Origin: Lachnospiraceae bacterium
Lineage (GTDB): Bacteria; Bacillota; Clostridia; Lachnospirales; Lachnospiraceae
Reading direction: 5' to 3'
NCBI GenBank assembly: GCA_910575275.1
Contig: CAJTEE010000006.1
Coordinates: 220,860-284,859 of the forward strand
DNA length: 64,000 nucleotides
Positions 43,951 to 52,276 of this stretch are shown piece after piece; position 1 is the stretch's first letter, and each line of letters opens with the position of its first letter. The notes beneath the pieces were generated by a model, which did not search any database, was not told the origin of the DNA, and saw only the letters and a list, made by a program, of their open reading frames with translations. Both the position numbers and the translations under genes were made by a program.

Positions 43951-44694
43951 ATGAGCGAAACCATAAAAAAGATAGAAGAAGCCGTCCTGACAAAGGGCCT
44001 GACCAAAAGCTATCAGGGAAGAACCGTGCTGAAAGATCTGAATCTATCGGTTAAGGCCGGCACAGTCTTTGGCCTGCTGGGGGCAAATGGCGCCGGAAAA
44101 AGTACCACTATCGAATGCATCCTGGGAACGAAACAGGCGGATGGCGGAACCGCCCTGGTATTGGGGCGGGATGCAAAAAAGGACCGGCGCACCGTATTTC
44201 AGAAAGTGGGCGTCCAGTTTCAGGAAGGGGATTACCAGCCGGAAATCAGGGTATCCGAGCTTTGCGGGGAAACCGCCTGCCTGTATGAGAGGCCGGCAGA
44301 CTGGCGGAAGCTGTGTGAACGTTTCGGAATCGGGGATAAGATAAACCATGCCGTGAAAAGTCTTTCCGGCGGGGAGCGCCAGCGGCTGTTTATTGTCCTG
44401 GCGTTGATACCGAACCCGGAGCTTGTGTTCCTGGACGAGCTGACTACCGGGCTGGACGCGAGGGCACGCCGGACGGTGTGGAAGATTCTTGAGGATTTGA
44501 AGGGCGAAGGGCTGACCATCTTCCTCACTTCCCATTTCATGGATGAGGTGGAAGCCCTCTGCGACCAGATCTGTATCCTGAGAAAAGGGGAGGCTGTGTT
44601 TTACGGCACCGTGGAGCAGGCAAAGGCCCAGAGTGGCTGTGAACGTCTAGAGGATGCCTATTTGAAATTTGCGGACGAGGAGGTTGTGGCATGA
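43951..44694 (+). CDS. ABC exporter ATP-binding protein
   Basis: A 247-residue ATPase: Walker A GANGAGKSTTIECIL, signature SLSGGERQRLFIVLAL, Walker B ELVFLDELTTGLD, H-loop FLTSHFMDE. It is of the DrrA/CcmA class of drug or polysaccharide exporters. One oddity is Leu in place of Pro after the Walker B glutamate (DELT rather than DEPT). It overlaps the permease gene by 4 bp and starts 34 bp after the AraC gene. Confidence 0.92.
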   Translation: MSETIKKIEEAVLTKGLTKSYQGRTVLKDLNLSVKAGTVFGLLGANGAGKSTTIECILGTKQADGGTALVLGRDAKKDRRTVFQKVGVQFQEGDYQPEIRVSELCGETACLYERPADWRKLCERFGIGDKINHAVKSLSGGERQRLFIVLALIPNPELVFLDELTTGLDARARRTVWKILEDLKGEGLTIFLTSHFMDEVEALCDQICILRKGEAVFYGTVEQAKAQSGCERLEDAYLKFADEEVVA

Positions 44695-45434
44695 GAACTT
44701 TTTTTAGCCTTTTAAAAACAGAACTGAAACTAAATATCCGGAATATGAACATGGTGATTTTTGCCGTCATTATGCCGGTTGTGGTACTGGTCATCCTTGG
44801 TTTTATTTACCAGACAAAGCCCGCTTTTCCGGGGGCGGAGTATACGTTCCTGGAGCAGTCCATGAGCGCGGTCTGTACCATCTCCATCTGCGCCGGGGGC
44901 CTGATGGGACTGCCTCTGGTGGTAGCAGGGTACCGGGAACGGAAAATCCTCAAACGGTTCCGGGTGACGCCCATCAGCCCGGTTATACTGCTGGGGGTGG
45001 AATTTACCATCTATGTGCTGTATGCTGCGGTTTCCATGGCTTTGGTTTTTCCGATGGCGGCTGTATTCTGGGGCGTAAGGCTTCCCATCAGCCCGGCGGC
45101 ATTCCTTGGGAGCTGGCTCCTTACCCTGGTTTCCACCTTAAGCATCGGGATGATGGTGGGCGGCATTGCGAAAAATGAAAAAATGGCCAGTGTAATCGCC
45201 TGCCTTTTGTACTTTCCCATGCTGATCTTTTCCGGGGCCACGCTGCCCTTTGAGGTGATGCCGGAGATGATGCAGAAAATCGTAGCCCTTTTCCCGCTGA
45301 CACAGGGGATACAGCTTATGAAGGCGGCTTTCCTGGGAATACATATGGAATCTGTCTGGACACCGGCAGCGGTTATGGGGATTGTTACTATTCTGTGCGC
45401 AGGCGCAGCGGTGAAATTTTTTAAATGGGAGTGA
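44691..45434 (+). CDS. ABC-2 type exporter permease
   Basis: A 247-residue membrane protein with six hydrophobic segments (for example MVIFAVIMPVVVLVILGFIY at the start; MASVIACLLYFPMLIFSGAT before the fifth). The LIFSGATLPFEVMPEMMQKI loop is typical of ABC-2 drug exporters. It forms a pair with the ATPase at 43951-44694 and probably a resistance module with the AraC sensors on both sides. Confidence 0.88.
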   Translation: MRTFFSLLKTELKLNIRNMNMVIFAVIMPVVVLVILGFIYQTKPAFPGAEYTFLEQSMSAVCTISICAGGLMGLPLVVAGYRERKILKRFRVTPISPVILLGVEFTIYVLYAAVSMALVFPMAAVFWGVRLPISPAAFLGSWLLTLVSTLSIGMMVGGIAKNEKMASVIACLLYFPMLIFSGATLPFEVMPEMMQKIVALFPLTQGIQLMKAAFLGIHMESVWTPAAVMGIVTILCAGAAVKFFKWE

Positions 45435-45522
45435 GTTCTTTCGGGCTATCAATTCGTATCGTTCAAATGAGAGGTTTTTTGTGAGATAATAGGCTATACT
45501 TAAAACAGCAGGGGGGAATGCG

Positions 45523-46359
45523 ATGGACTGGATAAAACGGTTGAACCAGGCGATTGATTTTATAGAAGAGAACCTGGATGGGGAACTGGATTATGAGGAT
45601 GTAGCCGGGATTGCGGGCTGCCCTTCCTACTATTTCCAACAGATGTTTTTATATATGACAGACATGACACTGCGGGAATACATACGGCGGCGCAGGCTGT
45701 CTATGTCCGCCGTGGAACTGCAAAAGGGAAATGGGAAAGTAACGGATATTGCCATGAAGTATGGTTATGAATCCCCCACCGCGTTTACCAGGGCTTTTAA
45801 GAATTTTCATGGAATCACGCCCTCTGCTGTAAAAACGGAACCTGTATCCTTTCAGGCATATCCCCCCATTTCTTTTTCTATGGCAATCCACGGAGGGGCG
45901 CCGCTGCAATTCAGGATAGAGGAAAAAGAAGCGTTCCGGATACTGGGACTGTCCTGTCCCCTGTCGAAAGAACTGACGGAGAATTTTGAAAGGATACCAA
46001 CGGTATGGGATGCCGCGCTGGCAGACGGAACACTTGCCAGATTACTTTCCATGGAAGAGGGAAAGCCGGAGGGACTTCTCGGGGTCAGTATCCATCATAC
46101 GGAAGACTGGAAATATCTGATTGCTGTCCGTTCCGATCAGAAGCAGGGGGAATACGAAGCGTATCAGATTCCGGCATGCAAATGGGCGGTTTTTGAAGGA
46201 AAAGGAACGAACCGTACCCTTCAGGAGCTGGAAAGGCGTGTCATTACCCAATGGCTCCCTACGTCCGGCTACACCTATGCAGAGATACCGGATATTGAGG
46301 TGTATCTCCGTGCAGATCCGGAAGACGCAGTCTATGAATACTGGCTTCCTGTACGATAA
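45523..46359 (+). CDS. AraC-family regulator with GyrI-like effector domain
   Basis: A 278-residue protein from ATG 45523. HTH motifs: LDYEDVAGIAGCPSYYFQQM and VTDIAMKYGYESPTAFTRAF. The C-terminal domain (FRILGLSCPLSKEL to the terminal YEYWLPV) is GyrI-like. It is built like 43026-43916 but from a different branch. A TATACT box lies about 30 bp upstream (45494-45499). It is followed after 30 bp by the broken alkD gene. Confidence 0.88.
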   Translation: MDWIKRLNQAIDFIEENLDGELDYEDVAGIAGCPSYYFQQMFLYMTDMTLREYIRRRRLSMSAVELQKGNGKVTDIAMKYGYESPTAFTRAFKNFHGITPSAVKTEPVSFQAYPPISFSMAIHGGAPLQFRIEEKEAFRILGLSCPLSKELTENFERIPTVWDAALADGTLARLLSMEEGKPEGLLGVSIHHTEDWKYLIAVRSDQKQGEYEAYQIPACKWAVFEGKGTNRTLQELERRVITQWLPTSGYTYAEIPDIEVYLRADPEDAVYEYWLPVR

Positions 46360-46389
46360 GAAGGGCGTGGAACCGGAAGGAGGATACTG

Positions 46390-47116
46390 ATGGATTGTCA
46401 GGAGATAATAAAAGAGCTTAGGGCGCAGGCTTCTGAGAACTACAGGGAAAATATGATTCGGATGGGGATACCGGCCGAAAACAGTATTGGTGTGGCAACG
46501 TCCGTAGTAAGGGGCCTTGCCAAGAAAGCCGGGAAATCGCAGGAGCTGGCATCTGAACTGTGGAATACAAAATACCACGAGGCAAGGATGCTGGCGGTCT
46601 TGTTGATGAACCCGAAGGCGACAACGGATGCTGAGGCGGAAAGGCTGCTCCTTGATGTGGTTTCCTGGGATTTATGCGACCACCTGTGTAAAAACTTATT
46701 TTTGAAGATGAAGAGCAGGGATATTTTTATTGCAAAGTGGATACAGGAACCGCAGTTATATAAAAAAAAGGGCGGCATTTGTGCTGATTGCGGCTTCTGT
46801 GATACATGACAGGAAGCTGACGGATGAAACGGTGGACGGCTATCTGGAGCTGGTTACGAAGTATGCGGATGATGGGCGGGAGCAGGTAAAAAAGGCGGTT
46901 TCCACTGCTTTGAGAGAAATCGGGAAAAAGAATTTTCATTATAACGAAAAGGCGCTTTTGCTGGCGCATGAATGGATAGAGGGAGAAAGCAAGGTATTGA
47001 GATGGATTGGAAAGGATGCGGCGAAGGAACTGGAAACCATGGTAAAGGCAGAAGGGCGGGGACGTTTGATTTCCGCAAATACCAGGATGGGAAAGGAATC
47101 AGGAGGTTCGGGATGA
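46390..47116 (+). pseudogene. AlkD-type DNA alkylation repair gene, frameshifted
   Basis: Frame 1 (46390-46809) has the HEAT-like repeats of AlkD (MGIPAENSIGVATSVVRGLA, ELWNTKYHEARMLAVLL, WDLCDHLCKNLF) and goes out of frame after PQLYKKK. The second frame, to 47116, continues with KKRAAFVLIAASVIHDRKL and KKAVSTALREIGKKN. The switch falls in a run of eight A at about 46757-46770; seven A would restore one protein of about 242 residues. AlkD removes alkylated purines. The defect could be real, phase-variable slippage, or a base-call error. Confidence 0.8.
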
Positions 47117-47727
47117 ACGAGAAATTTTTTGCGCTTCCTCAGGAAAGACAGGAGCAGATCATAAATGCGGCATATGAAGTGTTTTCCAGGAACAGCTATA
47201 AAAATGCGTCCATGACCAGGCTTGCGGATGCCGGCGGCGTATCCAAATCCCTGCTGTTTCATTATTTCCTGAATAAAAAGGAACTGTATCTGTACCTTTG
47301 GGGACATGCAGGCAGGCTTTACCGTGAAAAAGTAAGGAACGGTGATACGCAGACCACGGATTTGTTTGAGATTCTCTGCCAGAGGGTTCTGGCAGGCTGT
47401 GTCTTTATGAGGGAAGCCCCGACCATATACCTGTTTACATTAAGGGCATTTTTTGAGGAGAACCCGGAAATCAGGGAAGAGCTTCAGAATCATTATAAGA
47501 CGGCATATCTTCACGGGACAGAGGATATACATGGGCCGGCAGATATGGACCTGTTCCGGCCGGGTATTGATACGCAGCTGCTGTTAGAGGAGATTAACGG
47601 TTACCTTCTCAGCTGTTACTGGAAGATGTTTTCAACCGGGGAGCTGGATCCGGATTTTCTGGAAAAGGACTTCCTGAAAAGGGTTGGACAGTGGAAAAGG
47701 GTATACCTGAAAGAAAGGAATCATTAA
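47113..47727 (+). CDS. TetR/AcrR-family regulator
   Basis: A 204-residue protein overlapping the alkD end by 4 bp. HTH: ERQEQIINAAYEVFSRNSYK then TRLADAGGVSKSLLFHYF. It is a close paralog of 53891-54493 (shared LLFHYF, NKKELYLYLW and DLFRPGID/SVFRPGID blocks through the C-terminal domain), so both may bind the same kind of DNA. Followed after 1 bp by the SRPBCC gene. Confidence 0.88.
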   Translation: MNEKFFALPQERQEQIINAAYEVFSRNSYKNASMTRLADAGGVSKSLLFHYFLNKKELYLYLWGHAGRLYREKVRNGDTQTTDLFEILCQRVLAGCVFMREAPTIYLFTLRAFFEENPEIREELQNHYKTAYLHGTEDIHGPADMDLFRPGIDTQLLLEEINGYLLSCYWKMFSTGELDPDFLEKDFLKRVGQWKRVYLKERNH

Positions 47728-47728
47728 G

Positions 47729-48130
47729 ATGGCAGTTTCAAATATAAGGGCAGACTTTCACGCAGAACTGCAAAAGGTTTGGGAGATTGTGACTTCTCTG
47801 GAGGATACGGCGTGGCGCAGCGATCTGAGCAGGGTTGAAATCATAGATGATAAGCAGTTCGTGGAATACACAACGTCCGGCTACCAGACCACCTTTACCG
47901 TTACAGTGAGGGAGGAATGCCGACGTTTAGAATTTGATATGGAGAATGACAATATGCACGGGCATTGGACAGGGATTTTCTCCAGCAAAGGCAACGTAAC
48001 AACGGTTGATTTCACGGAGGATGTTACAGCAAAAAAATGGTTTATGAAACCGTTTATCGGGGCATATCTGAAAAAGCAGCAGGGTTTATATATATCGGAT
48101 TTAAGGAAAGCTTTGGAGCATACCTCATAA
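47729..48130 (+). CDS. SRPBCC-fold (START-like) protein
   Basis: A 133-residue protein. FHAELQKVWEIVTSLEDTAW at the start and FTEDVTAKKWFMKPFIGAYL at the end have the pattern of the polyketide-cyclase/START-like fold, which binds hydrophobic ligands in a deep cavity. It directly follows the TetR gene and is probably under its control. Confidence 0.75.
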   Translation: MAVSNIRADFHAELQKVWEIVTSLEDTAWRSDLSRVEIIDDKQFVEYTTSGYQTTFTVTVREECRRLEFDMENDNMHGHWTGIFSSKGNVTTVDFTEDVTAKKWFMKPFIGAYLKKQQGLYISDLRKALEHTS

Positions 48131-48157
48131 GTAAAGCGGGAGGAATTATCTTTTCTA

Positions 48158-48203
48158 TTGACTTTTTACAAAAAGGAGAATAGAATGATAGCAAGCACTT
48201 GCT
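48158..48203 (+). promoter_or_regulatory. Promoter and operator of the 48218 TetR gene
   Basis: TTGACT (48158-48163), a 17-bp spacer, TAGAAT (48181-48186). AGCAAG-CA-CTTGCT, a perfect dyad, lies at 48190-48203 over the expected transcription start. This fits autorepression and sets the coding start at ATG 48218 rather than at ATG 48185 inside the promoter. Confidence 0.65.
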
Positions 48204-48217
48204 TAGGGGTGGGAAGA

Positions 48218-48796
48218 ATGGACGAAACAAGCCAAAAAATCATTGACGCAACCATGTCTCTGATTCGTGATAAAGGGTATGTTGCCACAACGACAAAAGA
48301 TATCGCACGTTTAGCCGGCGTAAATGAGTGTACGCTGTTCCGTAAATTTCAAAATAAAAAAGATATTGTACTCCATGGGGTATCTCAGGAAAAATGGAGA
48401 GCGCATGTTACGCCGGAGCTTTTCAAAAATGTGCAATGGGAGTTAGAGCCCGATTTAGAGATGTTTATGAACGCATATATGGATAAAATCACTCCGGATT
48501 TTGTAAATCTGTCCATTGGCTTAAGAGCGCCGCAGCTTTATGAAGAAACTGCCTCTATGATCATGAAAGTACCACAGGCATTTATTTCTTCTCTGACAGA
48601 ATACTTCAGGAAAATGGAGGAACTGGGGAAAATCCCCCATTATGATTTTGAAAGTCTGGCGATGACTGTTTTTTCTTCCACGTTTGGTTATACCTTTTTA
48701 AATGCGTCTTTTGGTCAGAACCTTACGGATGTGGGCAGAGAAGAATTTATCAAAAACAGTGTGAAGATATTTGTAAATGGGATTGTACAGAAGTAA
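48218..48796 (+). CDS. TetR/AcrR-family regulator
   Basis: A 192-residue protein, starting MDETSQKIIDATMSLI. HTH: TTTKDIARLAGVNECTLFRK. The ligand-binding part is not related in any visible way to the other two TetR proteins here. ATG 48185 upstream has a good ribosome site but would overlap the promoter. Followed by the inverted-repeat element at 48805-48942. Confidence 0.87.
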   Translation: MDETSQKIIDATMSLIRDKGYVATTTKDIARLAGVNECTLFRKFQNKKDIVLHGVSQEKWRAHVTPELFKNVQWELEPDLEMFMNAYMDKITPDFVNLSIGLRAPQLYEETASMIMKVPQAFISSLTEYFRKMEELGKIPHYDFESLAMTVFSSTFGYTFLNASFGQNLTDVGREEFIKNSVKIFVNGIVQK

Positions 48797-48804
48797 AAAT
48801 GGCA

Positions 48805-48942
48805 GTAACAGTTCAGATAGGTCTGCGCGTTTACCGCGCTGACCGTACGATAACGCAATGGCCGCGGGCATACAGCCCATCGCCGCAGGCGATTTTAAAT
48901 GGCTGTATGTCGTAACAGTTCAAGGGGTATCTGAACTGTTAC
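48805..48942. repeat. Small inverted-repeat element (MITE-like)
   Basis: GTAACAGTTCAGATAG at 48805-48820 is matched by TATCTGAACTGTTAC at 48928-48942, with a further direct copy GTAACAGTTCA at 48912-48922 that pairs with the right end. The 138-bp unit has a GC-rich centre with several short palindromes (CCGCGGGC, ATCGCCGCAGGCGAT) and no coding capacity. The layout fits a non-autonomous element or a REP-like intergenic repeat. Confidence 0.6.
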
Positions 48943-49016
48943 AAATGGTACTGTATATTCAGTGCCATTTTATCATACCTAAAAGCAAGCAAGTACACGC
49001 ATACAAGGAGGCAATG

Positions 49017-50753
49017 ATGATGATTACAGGTGCGGAATTATTTGTGAAAGCTCTCAAGGCGGAGCAGGTAGATACCCTGTTTGCCTACCCGGGCGGACAG
49101 GCAATCGACCTGTTTAATGCCCTTTATGGCGAGCAGGATATTGATGTTATTTTGCCGCGGCATGAGCAGGGATTAGTCCATGCGGCGGACGGATACGCAC
49201 GCTCCACGGGAAAAGTCGGGGTCTGTCTGGTTACAAGCGGACCTGGAGCTACCAATTTAGTGACAGGGATAGCGACAGCGAATTATGACAGTGTTCCACT
49301 GGTATGCTTCACCGGGCAGGTACCTACTGGGCTGATTGGAAATGACGCCTTTCAGGAGGTTGATATTATGGGTATCACAAGAAGTATCTGCAAATACGCC
49401 GTAACGGTCCGCAAACGTGAGGAATTGGCGGCGGTCATCAGGAAAGCCTTTCTTATTTCCCGGACAGGGAAACCGGGCGTTGTTGTTGTCGATTTACCGA
49501 AGGATATACAGAGGGAATATGGCAGTGACGACTACCCGGAAGAAATCGAAATCAGAGGATATAAGCCGAAGCTTTCCGTTCATCCGGGACAGTTAAAGAA
49601 AGCACTGGAAACATTGAATCACGCAAAGAAGCCCGTCTTTTTGGTCGGCGGCGGCGTGAACATCAGCCATGCACATTCGGAAATGCTAAAGCTAGCAGAA
49701 ATGACAGGGGTTCCCGTTGTTACTACCATCATGGGAAAAGGGGCAATTCCCACAACCCATGACTTGTATATCGGGAATCTGGGAATACATGGAAGCTATG
49801 CAGCCAATACAGCTATCAGTAATTGTGACGTCCTCTTTTCTATCGGGACAAGGTTTAATGACCGCATAACAGGAAAAACCGGACACTTTGCCACCCATGC
49901 GGCAATCATCCATATAGATATAGACCCCGCTTCGATTTCCAGAAATATAGAGGTGGATATTCCCATTGTTGCGGACGCAAAAACGGCTCTTTTGGCATTG
50001 CTTGAAAAAGCGCAGAAATTAGACACGCAGGAATGGCTGGAGCAGATCAGGCAGTGGAAAAGCCAATATCCTCTTTCCATGAAAACAGAAGGGCTGACCC
50101 CGGAAAAAGTGATAAGGGCAATCAACCATACGTTTGACAACGCGATCATTGCCACAGATGTGGGGCAGAACCAGTTATGGGCGACACAGTTCCTGGAATT
50201 AAGCGAAAAGAAGCAGATGCTGACTTCCGGGGGCTTAGGAACTATGGGCTATGGCTTTCCGGCTGCTATTGGAGCCCAAATCGGAAATCCGTCAAAGGAT
50301 GTTATCGTTATTTCAGGGGACGGCGGCATGCAGATGAACATTCAGGAAATGGCGACCGCAATCTGCTATGAACTTCCAATCACCATCTGCATACTGAACA
50401 ACGGTTATTTGGGAAATGTACGGCAATGGCAGGAAATGTTTTTTGACAGGCGTTATTCCAGCACCTGTATGCGGTACAGGAAAAGCTGCCCCGGCAGCTG
50501 CAATGCCCCGACAGAGCACTGCCCGGAATATACGCCGGATTTTATGAAACTGGCGGAAAGCTACGGAGCAAACAGTTTTCGCGTAACAAAAGAAAATGAG
50601 ATTGCCGCCGCCCTTGAAAACGCAAAACACAACTTAAAAGTACCTACTGTCATTGAATTTATCATTGAGCCGGAGGCAAATGTTATGCCGATTGTTCCGC
50701 CCGGCAATGCTTTGGACGACATGATACTGGAAAGCGGGGATAAGGGAATATGA
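49017..50753 (+). CDS. ilvB: Acetolactate synthase, large subunit
   Basis: About 578 residues, from ATG 49017 or the adjacent ATGs at 49014/49020, behind CAAGGAGG. The thiamine-diphosphate enzyme core is complete: catalytic glutamate in LPRHEQGLVHAADGYAR, the TSGPGATN turn, and the cofactor motif GDGGMQMN ... NNGYLGNVRQWQEMF. It makes 2-acetolactate from two pyruvates, the first common step of valine and leucine synthesis. The 50-residue upstream extension of the frame runs through the MITE-like element and is not coding. Confidence 0.95.
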   Translation: MMITGAELFVKALKAEQVDTLFAYPGGQAIDLFNALYGEQDIDVILPRHEQGLVHAADGYARSTGKVGVCLVTSGPGATNLVTGIATANYDSVPLVCFTGQVPTGLIGNDAFQEVDIMGITRSICKYAVTVRKREELAAVIRKAFLISRTGKPGVVVVDLPKDIQREYGSDDYPEEIEIRGYKPKLSVHPGQLKKALETLNHAKKPVFLVGGGVNISHAHSEMLKLAEMTGVPVVTTIMGKGAIPTTHDLYIGNLGIHGSYAANTAISNCDVLFSIGTRFNDRITGKTGHFATHAAIIHIDIDPASISRNIEVDIPIVADAKTALLALLEKAQKLDTQEWLEQIRQWKSQYPLSMKTEGLTPEKVIRAINHTFDNAIIATDVGQNQLWATQFLELSEKKQMLTSGGLGTMGYGFPAAIGAQIGNPSKDVIVISGDGGMQMNIQEMATAICYELPITICILNNGYLGNVRQWQEMFFDRRYSSTCMRYRKSCPGSCNAPTEHCPEYTPDFMKLAESYGANSFRVTKENEIAAALENAKHNLKVPTVIEFIIEPEANVMPIVPPGNALDDMILESGDKGI

Positions 50754-51250
50754 AAAAGAGATGGATTTGTTTATTTGTTGAAAATGATGTAGGGGTTCTT
50801 GCCAGAATATCGGGACTGTTTTCCGGGAAGTCCTATAACCTGGCCAGCCTGACCGTGGGGCCAACCGAGGACAGAACGGTTTCCCGTATGACAATCAGCT
50901 TAACCAGTGATGACAGAACATTTGAACAGGTAAAAAAGCAGCTGGGCCGGTGTGTTGAGGTAATTAAGGTAGTTGATTACACAGACATTGCGATCCATAT
51001 GAAAGAGCTGATGTTTGTAAGAATCAATAACTGCTCGGATCGGGATATTGACGGGATATTCAAGATTTCGCAAGTATTTCAGGTATCGGTTATTGATTAT
51101 TCCCCGGAGACCGTGCTGATTGAAAGTGTACATACAGAAAACCGTAATAATGATCTGATTGCATTACTGGAGAAATGCTATGCAAACCGAATTGAAATTG
51201 TCCGGGGAGGCAGTGTTGCTGTTGAAACATTAAGCATAGCTGAACGATAA
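50750..51250 (+). CDS. ilvN: Acetolactate synthase, small regulatory subunit
   Basis: A 166-residue protein overlapping ilvB by 4 bp. The N-terminal ACT domain (LFVENDVGVLARISGLFSGK, then YNLASLTVGPTEDRTVSRMT) binds valine for feedback control; the C-terminal domain (GDISKISQ-like segment FKISQVFQVSVIDYSPETVL) contacts the large subunit. No leader peptide or T-box was found before ilvB. Confidence 0.94.
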   Translation: MKKRWICLFVENDVGVLARISGLFSGKSYNLASLTVGPTEDRTVSRMTISLTSDDRTFEQVKKQLGRCVEVIKVVDYTDIAIHMKELMFVRINNCSDRDIDGIFKISQVFQVSVIDYSPETVLIESVHTENRNNDLIALLEKCYANRIEIVRGGSVAVETLSIAER

Positions 51251-51263
51251 AGAGGAATGGGGC

Positions 51264-51292
51264 TTCTCAAAATTGGTCAATGGGGTGATAAT
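51264..51292 (+). promoter_or_regulatory. Conserved-spacer promoter, copy C
   Basis: TTCTCA (51264-51269), 17-bp spacer holding AAATTGGTCAATGGGG, GATAAT (51287-51292). It lies 270 bp before the ABC transporter gene, so the mRNA has a long leader. Confidence 0.6.
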
Positions 51293-51354
51293 ATAGAAAG
51301 CGAATCAGAGAGGGCAGGTTATTATCTTATATTTTTACGCCGCAGTGCGCCGGA

Positions 51355-51392
51355 AAGAGCTTCTGATTTATTTGGAGGCTCTTATTTTTTAC
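51355..51392 (+). terminator. Terminator or attenuator in the ABC leader
   Basis: AAGAGC and GCTCTT pair around 17 bases and are followed by ATTTTTT. It sits between promoter C and the ABC gene. The rest of 51251-51562 holds no gene; a 69-codon open frame there overlaps the promoter and is not credible. Confidence 0.5.
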
Positions 51393-51562
51393 ATAAAGTC
51401 CGGCCCGTAGTGTCATCAGGAGAACTGCTATGGATGCAATATAAGAATGATACCTGTATTTTGTGACCATAATGGTTATATTGACATTAGCAGCATTGCC
51501 GTTACCTGGAATAAAATCAGTAAACATATTGAAAGAAACGGAGTTACGAAAGGAGATTTCTA

Positions 51563-52276
51563 ATGCTTCATATTGAACATTATTCGAAAATGTATCCCGG
51601 CGGGAAGAAGGCGGTGGATGACCTGACCTTACATGTTGGGCCAGGTGAGATCTATGGATTCATCGGCCACAACGGAGCAGGTAAAACCACTACCCTTCGG
51701 GCTGTGGCCGGGGTGATGGACTTTACGGAAGGCACCATCACCATTGACGGCCACGATATTAAGAAGGCTCCTGTGCAGGCGAAACGTGTCACCGCTTTTC
51801 TGCCGGACAACCCGGACATCTATGCGTTTATGAAAGGGATTGATTACCTTAATTTCATTGCCGATCTGTATGATATTCCTGCAGATCAGCGTACCGCAGA
51901 CATTGGCAAATATTCCGATGCTTTTGAACTCACGGACAATTTGGGTTCCCCCATTGGCAGCTACTCCCATGGGATGCGGCAGAAGCTGGCTTTGATTTCT
52001 GCTTTTATACGGCGGCCCAGGCTGCTGATTCTGGATGAACCATTTGTAGGTCTGGACCCTTCGGCTGCACATATAATGAAAGGTTATCTGTCAGAATTAT
52101 GCCAAAGCGGGTCAGCGGTATTTTTTTCCACTCATGTACTGGAGGTGGCGGAAAAGCTGTGCGACCAGATTGCCATTATCAAAAACGGGAAACTGGTGCA
52201 AAGCGGCCCCACGGCAGAGCTGGTGGGGGATTCCTCCCTGGAAAGCGTATTTTTAGAACTGGAGGGAGAGCGATGA
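51563..52276 (+). CDS. ABC transporter ATP-binding protein
   Basis: A 237-residue ATPase: Walker A GHNGAGKTTTLRAVAG, signature YSHGMRQKLALISAF, Walker B LLILDEPFVGLDP, H-loop FFSTHVLEVAE. The YSHGM signature is usual in the BcrA/NatA-like exporter class. It starts behind GAAAGGAGA, overlaps the permease by 4 bp, and is followed by a TetR gene that may control the unit. Confidence 0.92.
   Translation: MLHIEHYSKMYPGGKKAVDDLTLHVGPGEIYGFIGHNGAGKTTTLRAVAGVMDFTEGTITIDGHDIKKAPVQAKRVTAFLPDNPDIYAFMKGIDYLNFIADLYDIPADQRTADIGKYSDAFELTDNLGSPIGSYSHGMRQKLALISAFIRRPRLLILDEPFVGLDPSAAHIMKGYLSELCQSGSAVFFSTHVLEVAEKLCDQIAIIKNGKLVQSGPTAELVGDSSLESVFLELEGER

Noticed and set aside
48797..49013. T-box or leucine/valine leader before ilvB
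   Set aside because: No T-box core sequence and no short peptide rich in branched-chain residues; the region is explained by the inverted-repeat unit.
51257..51466. 69-codon open frame before the ABC transporter
   Set aside because: Overlaps the conserved-spacer promoter and the attenuator hairpin; no ribosome site.
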